Source: Sphagnum compactum
Taxonomy: Eukaryota > Bryophyta > Sphagnopsida > Sphagnales
Length of the DNA: 64,000 nt
Direction: 5' to 3'
Assembly (NCBI GenBank): GCA_965153455.1
Contig: OZ234500.1
Coordinates: forward strand, 18,165,579-18,229,578
In this document: positions 34,900 through 47,746 of the stretch, piece after piece
How positions within the stretch are numbered: the first letter of the stretch is position 1
Layout: every line of letters begins with the position of its first letter
Position numbers and translations under genes: made by a program
Notes under the pieces: model-generated
Database searches by the model: none
What the model saw: the letters and a program-made list of their open reading frames with translations, nothing else
Told to the model about the DNA's origin: nothing

Positions 34900-37134
34900 G
34901 CTTATCTTTATTGATTCTACTCCTTACCTATGGTTGGATGGGACGAGAATGCAACAAAAGCTACAAATGTTGCAAATACAAATAGATTAATGGTTGCTTA
35001 CATTATGGCTTCACCCAAGGTAAGGGGCAATTTTGAAAAAAGGGTCCTAAGTCCATCGATTAGTGCCAGCCCACAACAAATTGTGTAGGATATTTCCTGC
35101 ATCAATGAATGGCTTTAACTATATGCGCTATGTCTAATATTGCAGCAGCTCTTTTTGCCACTATTTCATCACTATTGTTATTCTCAAATCCCCCTTTAAA
35201 CCTTAAAATACACTTATCTCTTACCAACAATGAAAACTCCAGCATATCACAAAAGTAATAGTCAAAATGTGTAATTATTATTATTTATAAAAAGGGTTCC
35301 AGCAAATCTTTTTTCTTTCCTACAACCCCCACCAATTCAGGTCTTAAAATTTGATTTGACATCTCAAATGAGAACATGGCGATGTGGCCTCACTAGCGTC
35401 CAATATTCTGGAAGGCGCTCAAGGCCTTCTCTTGAAATACAATTTGACACAATGGAGAGCAACAAGCACAATTGTAAGTTCAAGAAAACAGTACTTTCAA
35501 GAAACGATGAGCAACCTTCCGTCCATGTACTATTGGATGAAACCTAACTGTACAATATCAACAAAATATTGAGAATTAAAAAAAAGCTGAAATTATTTTA
35601 ATTAACAAATAATTCTTGATATAACTTCTCTATATATATATATATATTCTTGGGCCAATCATTATTGCCGGCCAATCGGATGCAGATATATTGTTTTTAC
35701 TGGGCATCATGAACGCAAGCTGGTTTGTTTTTGGGCGATTGTTGGCCACTGGGCGACCAAAACAAATTGGAAAAAATTGGAAAATTTCGTTTTTTAGTGT
35801 AAATTCGACAAAATAAATTGCTTACAAAATTAGAGAAATCGCCAAACTTTCGAAACCACAAAACTGAAAAAAAAAACACTCAGCCGGATGGAGAGGCAAA
35901 GAGAGATGCGGACGACAAGCTGAAGACGGAGCGATGCGAAAGACAAGCCTGAGAGAGAGAGAGACGTACAAAGCACAAACCCCGGAATCATCCGTGAATG
36001 ATACGGATGGCGACGAGAGAGAGAGAGAGGAACAGCAGAACGAGAGAACGAACGTAGTTCAAACAGAAACGGGGCCAACGGACAAACGGAGTTCATGGTT
36101 TGAAAGCGCAGCGCAGCGCTACCCTCGGCACCAAGAACTGTACGCTGTGTCTCTCTCTCTCCCCTGGACACGACTGCGTCGGGGGACTTCGATCCTTTTC
36201 GCCTCTTCGCTTCAGTGCGGTAAATACCTGATCTAGAGTCCCTGTTTTTTTCCTTCATAAAGAATTTGAGTTTTCTGACGCTAATTCTTGTTGTTATCGG
36301 TCTGTTTTCTTTTGTGACTTGTTTTCCTTCTCGGAGTTTTTTTGGGGGATTCTGGGGTAGTAATGCAGTGTTGAAGTTGGTGATGCTGCTGCCTCCGTAA
36401 TTTGTCGACTTATCATCCCTTGTATTTGCTGCAGCGTACGCTGTTGTTGTTTTTGTCTTATGCCCGTCTGTTATTGTTGTAACAGACGCGTAGAATTTGC
36501 TGTCAGTTTCTATGTCCCAAGGGTGGATCGCGGACCGACAGGAGTCTGGAAACTTGCAGCAGCTTGCGTTTTTTGGAAATCTCTTTTTCTTGATGTTTTA
36601 AGATTTTCCATTCAGAATCTTCCGGAATTTTCTGGTTTCTTCATGTAAACTGTAGGCGAAGTCTCTTAATTGCTCGAATCCATGACTTGTTTTTCAAGCT
36701 TGTGACTGCATTTCTGTTAGTTTCATGCCTGTTTGTTGCTCCAGGAAGCTAGTGTAGCTCAGCTAATTTTGTCTTCATCTCCGTTTCGGTGTACGTAAAG
36801 TGCTATGCGTTCATAATGAAGACAGAAGCTCGAAATTTGTTCAGACCAATTCCAGTAATTCGTACCTCGCAAGGATGAACTAGAGTAATCCTTACCTTTG
36901 AGTTCCATTTCATCCACGTCTTCTTAGCTGGGCTGCTTCTACCACCAGAGATGTGTTGTCAGAAGTCCTCTGACATCGCCATTTATATCGATCTATACTT
37001 CGCACACGCTGAGTTTTGAATTGACAAAATTTCCGACCTCGTCCGTGCGTGCATGTCTTTCGAACAGCAACCTTGGCCAAGCAATCTGTTTCGCCACGTC
37101 TGACGGTCAACACTCGGTGTTCACGACAACAAAA
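34900..37134. other. Intergenic DNA and presumed leader of the eight-exon gene
   Basis: The first half is AT-rich with a TA microsatellite at 35629-35646. From about 35880 the composition shifts to GA-rich and more GC (GAGAGAGAGAGACG at 35951, GAGAGAGAGAGAG near 36016), typical of a plant promoter or leader. A splice-donor-like GTGCG|GTAAAT at about 36219 suggests a non-coding first exon of the gene that starts at 37135. Acceptors for such an exon are not resolved. Confidence 0.45.
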
Positions 37135-40100
37135 ATGGGGCCTCCGTCGCCTCTCACCGGTGAGTTCCTTTAGGGAGGGGATTGTCCAGCTTTGTCGTAG
37201 CTACTTTGAATGCGACTTACCAAACCAAGAAGAAAGAACTTGCTACTATTATCTTCACCTTCTACATGCTTTTGGAAAATCAGCATTTGCTACAACAGAA
37301 ATGCTTGCATCTGATTGAGAATAGATAGCTCTCCATGTTTTAGGTCTGACCTGGGATTGTGCTGCATGCATACCAGAGAGCATGGCACAATGTCAGACTT
37401 GAGAGTATAGGACAGGCTGGTCTGGCAAAGCTCTATTTCTTGCATGTCCATTCTATAATGTCCATTCTGTTTCTTGCATGTGCTAACACAGGTCCAGTGT
37501 CAAAAAAACTCGAAACTTTTGAAGTGCATGACCACACAGTGCTGAAGGAGATAACTCAACAGTCAAATCTGATTTCTAGAATGTGGTATGCAGCTGCAAT
37601 TCCTTACCATTTTGAATTCCTCCAACACTTTCATACTGTATTTTATCTCTTTCTGTCACACAATTACCTAACGGTAGTTGCTTGAACAGGGGTGTGGTTT
37701 TGAATTTGATGAGCTCACAACTGTATCCTTTCCATCCTGTCTAACATAAGGTTAAACTTGTGTTTGCATGTCTTTCAGTGAAAATCCCATCATGTCAATT
37801 AAGAAGGGTGGTCAATTTCCTCCTGAAACTCTGAAGCTCACTAAACCAGATCCTGGCTTTCTGATCTCATCTAGATATACCACCCCTCAGATTGTCAACA
37901 CTTCCAGAAATTTGTTTGCTGCATCAAGCCATGAGCCAGTTGACATAAGAGGTACCTGCAATCAAGTGAAGGGAAAGAGGTCTATTAGACCAGAACAGAG
38001 AACCCTAAGTGGACTGAAACCTTCTCATGTTTCAGCTTCTCGCAACACAAGAGCTTCCAAAGTGGCAGCAACAACAGCTGCAGGTGAACAAAAGACTGGT
38101 GGTAAGATAGGAAGGTTTACCAAAAGTCTATCAAGTGCCTCATCTTTATTAGAAAAGAGTTTGCAGAAGCAGCCACAAGACACACAATTTGTTTCTGTCA
38201 AGAGTGGTGCGAGATCTCCTTTGGTGGAAAGCCTTGTGCAGACATTCGTTCCTCCTCAAGCAGAAATCTCAGGGAATTTGCTTAGGTCAGCCACACATTG
38301 GCTCTACTTGGTTGAACTTGCATTAGCTGAGAAGCTGCATAATGTTGCAGTTGACCTCTTCCGCTTGGCTATCAGTTGTAGAGCACAGGTATTCTGCCCC
38401 TATCTTTGGGACTGTCATGTGATGGAAATCAGTTCATGTCAATTGTGGGATGTCGTTGGTTTCCTGTGATAAACTTGTCCGTCTTTGTTGTTCATTCTTG
38501 GTACCCATCTATTGTCACTATAGTTAGATTTAGCTAGAGATTATGATTGTTACATCTTTGAGTTGCAAGGTTATGCACAAGATCTTTGACCAATTTCTAA
38601 ATCTCCTGTAGTCCTACTCTCCCTTGGAGTTAGAGTACTATGTCTCATATGTAGCAGTTCATGTAGTTGCACTTATATGTGATATATGTGTGCTCCTTTA
38701 CATGCAGCCACTTGAGCACATTGCCATGAACATAAGGCTCTACTGGGAGGCCCATGCTGTTGGTAATGATAGCGTTGGATATTTGCCGCAGCAATGTCGT
38801 GATCTTGGATGTGAACTGGCAACTCCTCCATGTCATATATTGGTCAATGAGGTGACTGACAGAAACAGATTGGACAGCTCACTGTGTTTTTCAGCAAGCC
38901 AGTTCTCTAATTATTTACGTGTTGGTAAAACTGGAAAGGGTAAGTAGGGTGTTCATTCCTTTGGTGAGTCTTTCCTATAGTCATGTTGTAACATTTTGTG
39001 AATTATTTCCTGCAAACTCTACATTGTCTGCATCAGTTCTGAGAAATGCATATGTTGTAAGAATCATACGGAGAGTGTTCACAGCTGACCAAGGTGCCAG
39101 TTATTGAAGAATAATCCGGAAGTTTGATTAGGGTTTTCACTTTCCCATGAATGAATGTGTGAAAGAAACAGCATGAACCAAGTGTTGAACTGGTGAATCA
39201 TCAAAGAAAATTTTCATTCTCCATACCTGTTCCTGAAATTGACTAGCTGCATAGTTCCAATTAGCAATGGAGCAAAACTTACCAGAATTGGCAAATCAGT
39301 GAGTCAAAACATAGAAAGTTGCTCTATACGGTTTGCCTATGGTAGAAATAGAAGCTTGTTGTTAGTTGGCAAGTCACTTTTTTTTATAATCTGTGCATTC
39401 TTAACTCTGAATGATGGACATAACCTCATAAATGTAGAGTTAAAAACATCAACAATGGTTTGCAATAGTTTGCTTTTCTTGTTTAAAAGCATTTAAAAAT
39501 TGGCTACCTAAAATTCTCTTGAAGAAATTAGTGACAATGGATGAAATTATTGATTTGCACAGATGTTATTGGCTCTGCTGATGATGACACTACAGTCATG
39601 ACCAGTACACCAACTATGGCAAACACTTCAGACAAACCTCATTATGAAATACAGGTATGTGATTCGCCAATGGCAGATTTTGGTGGGGACAATTGGAGGT
39701 GTTAGGCTCCTGAAGCAGATTGACTGTTCTTTGCTGTATTTGGTAATGGACCTTCATGCCTGATTTCAAATTGAGCAAGTTGAGTGAGGAAGTAGGAGAG
39801 AATTTTCATATTCTCTACCAGACTGTGGGCTTGCCATATACTGGAGAGGTCATACACTACATAGGACATGAACCCTCCTGGGTATCAACACTCAGTGTGA
39901 GTTTTTGTGTAGGTAGTTCACAGATCTAGCAATCTGGTTAAGCTTCAAGAGATCCAGTACATGACCTTTGAGGCTTTTTTCAGATGAAAGGACAGTTGTA
40001 GTAGCAGTCTAGGAAATGACAAGGAATGCTGTGTTGCCCAACTGGCACTCTAGCATTTAACACTCATTGGAAGAAAAGAACAAATGCTGGGCTCTTTGCA

Positions 40101-41685
40101 CTGCAGGAACAGACCCTTACACAGACAGACATACAAACTAGAGGAAAGATTACCCCTATCTGTAACCATTTAGCACTGCCATTGAATTCTGTGTGCAGCT
40201 CATCATCCCAGTGGAATCAGCATCCTCTCCAGAAACCAGAGATCAAATTGAGGCCATCCCTGCAGTGGAAGACCAGGAAGAAACTGCAAGCATTGCAAGT
40301 GCAGTTTCAGGAACTGTCCGAAATCTCTGTGAGGTCAACTATGGACATATATCATCCCAAGGATCCAACTATGAATCCATCCAAGCAGCAGGGATCAGGG
40401 AGCCTCACATGCTTGAAGCAGATGACAAGGCCTGTTTTGTGGAAGCTGAAGTATTTCTAAAGGATCCTATTACATCAACATTGCCTGGTTGTCATGACCA
40501 GGTTATCCCTCCTGTTAACCTGGAGTCACTGTATCAAGCTGGGGATAGTACAGGAATGGCTGTGGGCTCTCTCTCAGATTGGTTGGCTAATGAGTCTGAA
40601 GGAGATGCTGCAGACTCCCAAATTGTATCCATTGATGTTTTGGCACTGTCTAGTAAAGGTGAGGCCTGCATGCAGCTTTTGTTATTTTCACAGTATCTCT
40701 GGTGCTTCTTGTCCAGCAGTTCACACATTTCCATTATTGGTCAGGTTTATGTGTACTAATAAATTAAGAACCAAAAGAGATGAATGTCAAGTCTTTTTCA
40801 GGTGAAGATGTGGTGTCGTGTATCCTGAAGGAGGGAGAAGGTGATGGAGAGTGGCCAATCATTGAAGATGGCAAGCTTGCTGTTGAAACAATTTCTTGTC
40901 CTCTGGCTTCTGACATCTATGTTAGGAAAATGACAACAGAGATGGCCACAGATTTGAGTAATGAAATCTGTGATAACATGGGAGCTAATTCAGAAAGAAA
41001 GGGTCCAACGCATTCAGAGAGGGAGCTCTCTGTGGCTTCAAAATCCAGCTCCTCAGTTTCTGAAGGATGGGATACAGTTGGTCAGTTGCTGGAGGCCCCC
41101 AGTTCAGTGCAGCAGAAGCTAGCAAACTCTAATGTTCTGCCTTGTGAGATCCATGACTCCCAGTCTGCATCGGCTATCAAGACTCCATTATCTGACTCAG
41201 GTACTATTCAACTGAATTCCACCTGATCTTTTTGAATTGGAGATGCTGTCACAGAGTATGTATTGAGGCTGTGGCACTTTACCCCTAAGGTCTCAAAAAG
41301 ATAAGTAGCGGTGACTTGACATTCAAACATGTGTTCAGTGCTTAAAAGAAGTTGTTGGTGATGTGCTCAATTCACCTTGACATGGATATATACATGGGTG
41401 GTTGTCTCTACAGTTGCAGAAGAGCAACAAATAACAGAGAACCCTGGACAAAAATCTTTGCCATTGTCGGAGGAGCAGGTGAGGGAGCTCACATCAGAAA
41501 TTCAGGTAATAGATATGACTGATCCATTATATCAGTTTCAAAATAAAGATTCTCAGAACTATGTCCTTGTGTTAGTACACCAGATCTTTGAACTAGCTCA
41601 TACTAACCACACCATAGACAGATCACTGAGTCCAGCAATTCTAGTAAGCACTATGGGACATGTCAAAAGGACAATACAAACATGA
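37135..41685 (+). CDS. Uncharacterised plant protein, eight coding exons
   Basis: The join is 37135-37159, 37492-37585, 37779-38388, 38708-38939, 39563-39654, 40199-40658, 40802-41200 and 41414-41685, giving about 727 residues. Every junction has GT/AG consensus and matched phase (1, 2, 0, 1, 0, 1, 1). The start reads MGPPSPLT|GPVSKKLETFEV, formed across the exon 1/2 splice. Most of the protein is hydrophilic and Ser/Thr-rich, likely disordered. The one clearly folded part is about residues 220-260: THWLYLVELALAEKLHN, VAVDLFRLAISCRAQ, PLEHIAMNIRLYWEAHA. These amphipathic helices recall the paired helices in some plant-specific uncharacterised proteins. The C-terminal half has acidic and Ser-rich repeats without known motifs. 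A donor-like GTAATA at 41506 leaves the last exon uncertain. I do not recognise a family, so no function is assigned. Confidence 0.7.
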
Positions 41686-44680
41686 ATAATTTCATCACTC
41701 TGTTTGTTATTACTGTTCTTGAACTGGAGGTGTCTCATGATGATAAACACTGGAGTGTTGAGACAATTGCGAAAGCATGCTGAAACAGAAGGGTTTAACC
41801 TGCCTGTGTTTCGTGAAGAGATGTGGTTATAAATTTTTTTGTAAATGGCAGTGTATGACTGGCTGGGTTTTAAATTTTGAAAAAAATTCACAACTGGAAG
41901 CAAAAATGGGAACCAGTCATCAACCAGACACAATTTTTGGTTCTTCACTTTTTCAAATTAAAAATTCAAGCTTTAAAGTTGTTTTTTTCCCCCCTTTCTG
42001 ACTGAGGTTAGAAATGTTATTAGTTTGAGAAAAAAATAGGGGTTTGAAATAATAACAGTGCCAATTTTTTGAATAATAATTTGGGTTGGGCTGGGGGTAG
42101 CATTAGGCATGTAGATCTTACTTCTGGAAAATGTCTCAAGTATGCAATTTTTAGGAATATATATATATAGTTTAGTGATATATGTGGTCACATTTCATTG
42201 GTGGTACAGTGCTACTAACTAGAAAAAAATCAGTTTTGGACTCTGTGGAGGTAGGTAAACCTAGATCCGATTTAGAACCGGACTCACTTAAGAATTTATT
42301 TATTAAGAACTGGGAATTGGGGGTCTTGAAATGTGAAGAACTGGGTCTGGAACTGGACCAGAGGTTCTATAAATATATATATTAAAGGAAGAAAGTTCCT
42401 TCCCCTGACTCCGGACAGACAGTAGCTACGGACAGTAGCTAAATATACCAAGTACGTCAAGTCGAAGGGTGAGACACGTGTTCGCGTGCACGCGGGTGCG
42501 GGATGGCCTCTCAACCGTCCTCGCGAGCTCTCGCGCATCACATCTCATTAGCAGTTGATCTTAGGCTTTCTAATCTCCAACGAAGTGATTATGCGATGTG
42601 ATACGATCGATCTGCCATGTCGGAGTGCGAATGAGAATCAACGAACCCAATGATCTGCCTGCCTGTTGTCTGCCGGCCAAGAATTTTTTTAAGAAAATTT
42701 CAGGCCGCCTCCTCCCATCCCTCCTTGACGGACAGATTCCACGCTCTCGCATCCACACGGCCGCTCTTCGTCATTTTCTGTTTTTCGGAATTTGGTCTGT
42801 GTTCGATCCGTCCGCGCTGCCTTCTGAAGTGAAGCAAAGCGGGGAGAAGGGGGTTGGGGGTCCCGCCGCCCTGCTGCTGCTGATGTTAGTATTCAATTGA
42901 TATAATCATCAAGGACCTGGGGTGATATTTGAACTGTAGGGCCCAAAGTATATACATAGTATCTACGGTTCACCCGCTACATCATTACTGCTGCATGCTC
43001 TTGACTAGGAACCAGTCGGTATTTAGACTCTGACCAAAGAAAGTAGAACTCTGCCACGTCGCCAGAAATCCCATCACCACTGATATCTGGACCGCCGTCC
43101 TTGCCAATTGATCCAATGATGTGTCCACGTGTATCCACAAGCTGCCAAGTGTGCAGGAAGTAGCCTGGGCAAACAGCCGTTGGGCGATTTCTAATTTGAT
43201 ATTTTTCGGGTTTGCGGTATTATTTATTATTTATTATTGTTTGTGTTGTTTTGTTTTGTGTTGCAAATTGCCATCCCAACCAACCAACCAAACAAAGTGA
43301 ACAGTCCCAGTCCCTTGGCCTTTCCTTTGGGGCAAAAAGTTCGGTGCCCCGTTTTAGAAGACATTTATTGATGTGGCTGCATAAGTTAGGTGAGATTGTC
43401 GTGGGAAAGTGTCGGTCCAGGTGCGTATGGTCACCTCTTTTGGGGAGGGGAGCGGAGGTGACCGACGAGTAACCGACCGTTTTGGGCCCAGAAATATCAT
43501 GCTGGCCCCGTCGGAGGCTTTTTACGCCTCCGACAGATATTTTACTTGCCTCGCGAGGCATATTTCAAAAAGCGGACACAAGCCCACGTTATTTAAAAAA
43601 ACTTTTTTACCATCATACCCAGTGGTTATTATGCCCTCAGGCCCCAGCATTCCTGGTGGAATTGTACAAAACAGTTCGATTATCCGAGGCCGGTTCTGGC
43701 AGGTAAGTTATCACTGGCCGGTATCCTTCGGACGAGCCCAGTAAGGTTACACGTGGCAGAATCAGTGTGTAAGTACGTATTAATGTGCAGAATTGGCACT
43801 TTAAGCAGAATTTGTGACTCTGCACAGAGTAGGCAACTCTCTAGACTTTTACTTTGTTCGTGTCCCCTACGTAGCTGCTTCTCAACAGTTCAACAACGCT
43901 TCAAAGTTTTGTTTCTTTTTCCACTACTTTGCAAGTTGGGGCTACAAAATTACGGCTACTGACATATAGGTACCATAGAACCTTTTCAGGTGTGGCATTG
44001 GGGTGCTCAATGATTCTTTTATTTTAATCCACTTCAGCAATAATTAAATTTTTATACCAAATTTCGACAATAAATTATATGCAGCTTCCTTGGCAAGTTC
44101 TTGGGAGTGTGAACCTTTTACAACATTTTAAATTTGTTTGTTTTTGAAAAAAAGGAGGAGAGATAATGTTCCACCAAATTAAAGGTTAGAAAAATGTTGT
44201 CAGTTATTGGATACCTACTCTACGAATTGGTGGATTTGGCCTAACCCAAGAAGCTCTTGGGTTTCCTGCAATTTTTGTATTATTTTTTTTGTTCTTTTTT
44301 GGGTCACAAACAAATTTTTTCCTCCCCCTGACTCTGGACGGACAGTAGCTACTGTCCACGTCTAGAAATCTGGCGGAAACTCCTGTCGGACTGGATGAAA
44401 ATTGGCAGTCTAATCCTCATCCAACGACAGTGTGTGGCCCTAAACCCTAAACAGTTCGGCCCAAAAAACAAGGCTGATGTAAAGCCCTTGGCTACAACCT
44501 TTACTAAAATTGGGCCTGTGCTCAGCTTCCCCTTACAGAGCCCCTCTATTCCAGTAAAGCCGGTGGCTATGGGCTTTACCCTACACTTATGTTTTTGGGG
44601 GTTCAAAAATTAAATGGAAGTGGGAAAAAACAAAACAGGGGCAAAATCTTTACTAAGATGAAAGCACGGATGTAATAACT
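41686..44680. other. Intergenic DNA between the eight-exon gene and the Helitron block
   Basis: No gene is recognised. 42440-42900 and 43050-43560 are more GC-rich, with CACGTG cores near 42474 and 43124, a 9-bp hairpin at 43510-43534 and a 14-bp palindrome at 43547-43560. A 33-bp word (CCCCTGACTCxGGAC, then GACAGTAGCTAC) occurs at about 42397 and again at 44320. An element-like word around 44547-44586 also occurs near 14413. Confidence 0.5.
43510..43560. repeat. GC-rich hairpin and adjacent 14-bp palindrome
   Basis: GTCGGAGGC (43510-43518) and GCCTCCGAC (43526-43534) form a perfect 9-bp stem with a 7-nt T-rich loop. Twelve bases later, TGCCTCGCGAGGCA (43547-43560) is a perfect palindrome. 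No T-tract follows and no gene ends here, so a terminator-like role is not implied. Confidence 0.8.
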
Positions 44681-44689
44681 GTGGTTAGG

Positions 44690-45328
44690 TTATGCATTGA
44701 CCTGACCATAGTTAGCGATGGCCGAATAAGCTCTCATAGCGTTGCAACGGAGCGTTTCTTGTGCAATTGTCGACTGCGTTTGTTCTCCCGCTTTTGTTGC
44801 TTGCTTTTGTGGGCTGTGTATTTGGGCGTGCAAGTGTGCGGTAGAGAGATTGATCGTATCCGCAGATGAGGAGGAGACGGGGAACTTCTTTGTTTCTTTG
44901 TTTCTTTCTTCTTCTTCGCATTAACTACCCTGAAACCAAACCCTAAACCCGTCGAAACCCTGAACCGACCAAAACAAAGGCGCAAGCCAAGGTGCAAGAA
45001 TGCAACAGTGGACACAACACACTCTTTGGTACCAAGCACACGAGACAGTGGAATAGGAGACGACGGTAACGGGCTATTGGGTTCCTACAGAAGATGAAGG
45101 AGAAGCAACCAGGAGGAGGTGTAGACCAAGGGACGCCATCGTTGCTGCTGCAAGCAAAGCTTCTGGGAGGCAGCAGGGGTGTAAGCGCACTGACGTAGGC
45201 GACAAGGTAGCCAAAACGGTGCGGTGCGTGGGAGGGAATAGAATCGACCGGTCTGGAACTGGGCAAACGGGCGGCCCTTGAGAGCGGCCATTTTGTTTGG
45301 CTATGTGAAACTGTGCGGACGCCGTTAT
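44690..45328. other. GC-rich block next to the left Helitron end, possible captured host DNA
   Basis: Compared with its surroundings this block is GC-rich, with CCCTAAACCC-type words near 44940 and several open frames on both strands, none recognisable. It lies directly inside the Helitron 3' terminus at 45329-45416, where a non-autonomous Helitron would carry its cargo. Captured promoter or first-exon DNA is plausible but unproven. Confidence 0.35.
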
Positions 45329-45416
45329 TTTGGAACTTTAGTTTGTAGTTGTAATTTTGTAATATGTACCGTCAAATACATACACACCTATGCATTAGGC
45401 ACGGGGTTCACACTAG
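45329..45416 (+). mobile_element. Helitron 3' terminus, left copy (+ orientation)
   Basis: The segment reads TAGTTTGTAGTTGTAATTTTG at its outer side and ends in the hairpin CCTATGC-ATTAG-GCACGGG, then GTTCACACTAG. A short GC hairpin about 10 bp before a CTRR end is the hallmark of plant Helitron 3' termini. It abuts the helicase coding sequence exactly, and the last base (45416) may belong to either. The same 76-bp core recurs inverted at 47747-47823 with two mismatches. Its own 5' TC end was not found. Confidence 0.75.
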
Positions 45417-47521
45417 ATCTGTCGAAAATCGCCACCAAGGACCACGGTTTTCCCACCAAAGATTTTCCCGGTTGCTTGTGTGTCATCCAATTGCATCAAA
45501 TCACGCAGGGTGCGATCAATAGCTTCGAAAGTTCGGCGATGCATCATCGGTGCCTCATCCCAAATGATCAGATCAGCTTTACGCACCAATTCGGCCACTT
45601 TCATATGTTGTGTGATGTTGCAAGTTGACTCATCGTGCAGATCAATCGGAATCTTGAATCTTGAATGGGCGGTTCTGCCGCCCGGAAGCAACAAAGACGC
45701 AATTCCTGATGAGGCAACTGCAAGCACAATTTTGCCTTGCCCTCGTAGACGGGACATAAGTGTTGTCCAAACAAATGTTTTGCCGGTTCCACCACTGCCA
45801 TACACAAAGAATAGTTTGCCCTCTTTGTTTGTCACGGCATTCAAAATAGTTTCGTATGCGTTGCGCTGATCATCATTGAGCCTATCTTCTGCATTGTTTG
45901 TATCTGTGGTCAATGAATGCCGATCATAAGCCAACTCTTCTTCGACTAATCGGTTTCCTCCATGAACAGAAGGGATGTAATTAGACTTGGGAAGCGTTGG
46001 AAAATCTTCCAGGCGGTGTCCATTGCGCATGAGAACCTGATCGATCTCATACAATGCACGATCTTTTAGCGCATCCTCAGGAAGGGTAACAGTTGGATCA
46101 GCACGCTCGCAATGTGTCATTGCTTCAATGTCATCGCTCAAAGACTCCCAATGTGCATCCCATAGCTGTCTGGGATTCGTGACCTCACAAAACATCAACA
46201 TGGAGGCAAACATGTCACGCAGTTGTCGTCCTGAGGCCCAAACACCGGCTTCTTCCAAGGCTTGATCCCATTCATTGTCGTCTGCAAGCAAACCCATCGC
46301 AATGCATGCATCTTTGAATGTGTCGTGCACTCTGCCATCCACTGTCCGCAAATGTTCGTAGGATGTGGCACCTTTGACGCAGTTCAGCAGCATTCGCAAA
46401 TAGTAACGTTCACCCGATGTCGGGTGTGCATAATACATGCGACCAATGGCAAAGCCTCTCTTGCGCAGTGTCCATCGTTTCAACTTTCGATTCCACACCC
46501 ATTGTTGAGGGAATTGATCGAACGTAAGGCTTCATGCAACTTCCGATTCTTGGTTTGTTTTGAACCATTCTGTGAGCATCGTTCTGAAAATGGCTGACCG
46601 TGTTGCCACTTCCTGCACATCATCGTCATCGTCAAACAACACCATTTGCTGATTGGGCAAATGGTATTGTAGACGCTCAACGGTAGGAAACCGCTCATGC
46701 ATATCAAACTTAAAGATGCGCCACGCTGCTTTCGATGCAGATACATAGCGACAGTCGAGATATTTTTTAATTTCATCAGTTTCGACCACATTCCCTTTGA
46801 TGGCATTGTCGCTCTGGCGTGAGATCTCAACAGTTGCACGATCATGTCCTTTATATACGTACTTGAATAGATATTTGACTGCACGAATATTGTTGCAGAC
46901 CTCAACGTTGATGTGCGCATCGTATTTGGTCGATAAATAGACATTGTGCGATACCACCCAACGATTGTCCAATTCAATGCCATGAACCACAACTGTGTGC
47001 CCCGTATCTCTACGCCAATAAATAGGGTATCCGTTTACATCCGTCACCGTCTCGGATTGGAACTTGCGTGGATATTGTTTTTTGCATTTGCCTTCTTCCA
47101 TGCACGGGGCATTTGGAAACGCAGCTCCACATGGACCATGCATTGTGCATCTGGCAACCGTCTCGTGGGCCAACTTGTTTGTTTCTGAATTCGGAAATTC
47201 AGCACTGATCATGCGGTCTACATCCTCGACCGTGTGTGGCTTGCAGTCTTCGGTAAAGAAGATGAGAATGTGTGCATGTGGCAGCCCACGCTTTTGAAAT
47301 TCAACGACATAGATTCCCGCAATCGTGCGTCCCAGAATATGGTTCTTGTGAATGTCATTGATCAACTCCTTCAGCTTGATTTTGAACACTCGGGTTACCA
47401 AATCCGGTCGATCCTGAGGTTGCTGTCCGAGTAGCAACGTTCTCTTGATTTCAAACCACTGGGGATTGCAAGTGAATGTAACAAATACATCTGGGCAGCC
47501 GACCCATCTGCAGATTGCCAT
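45416..47521 (-). pseudogene. Truncated Helitron Rep/helicase (RepHel)
   Basis: Helitrons transpose by rolling-circle replication using a HUH Rep endonuclease fused to a Pif1-type helicase. The frame, read leftward, starts MAICRWVGCPDVFVTFTCNP (Rep motif 1). It continues with the two-His motif GLPHAHIL (residues 79-86), then KYLFKYVYKGHD with the two catalytic Tyr (217 and 221). A single in-frame TGA (46532-46534) interrupts EVA*SLTFDQFP. Beyond it the same frame carries KRGFAIGRMYY, Walker A GSGGTGKT, Walker B LIIWDEAPMMHR and motif III VVLGGDFRQI. It is then cut off by another Helitron's 3' end, so helicase motifs IV-VI are missing. The N-terminal Helitron-like region before DAMAIC is also absent, and a TAA lies 15 bp upstream in frame. 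The copy is defective but otherwise unbroken. Confidence 0.9.
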
Positions 47522-47746
47522 GGCATATATTCTTTAAAATCCTTGAACTATGCCTGGGGTTCTTTCACAAAAGAAAAATTCTAAGTTGGGAACCAGGCCC
47601 AGAGGTTCTCTTCAAAACTAAGAACTAACCGACACAAAAAATAACCAATGAGGGATGTGTGTGCAAATATTCCTTATAGGCGTGTATGTAATAAGAGCAT
47701 CTCCACCCCCAAAATTGTAAACAACTCCTTTACGTTAAAATGTAAT

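Noticed and set aside
45480-45869. Plus-strand frame opposite the Helitron helicase
   Set aside because: It is the antisense shadow of the conserved helicase motifs.
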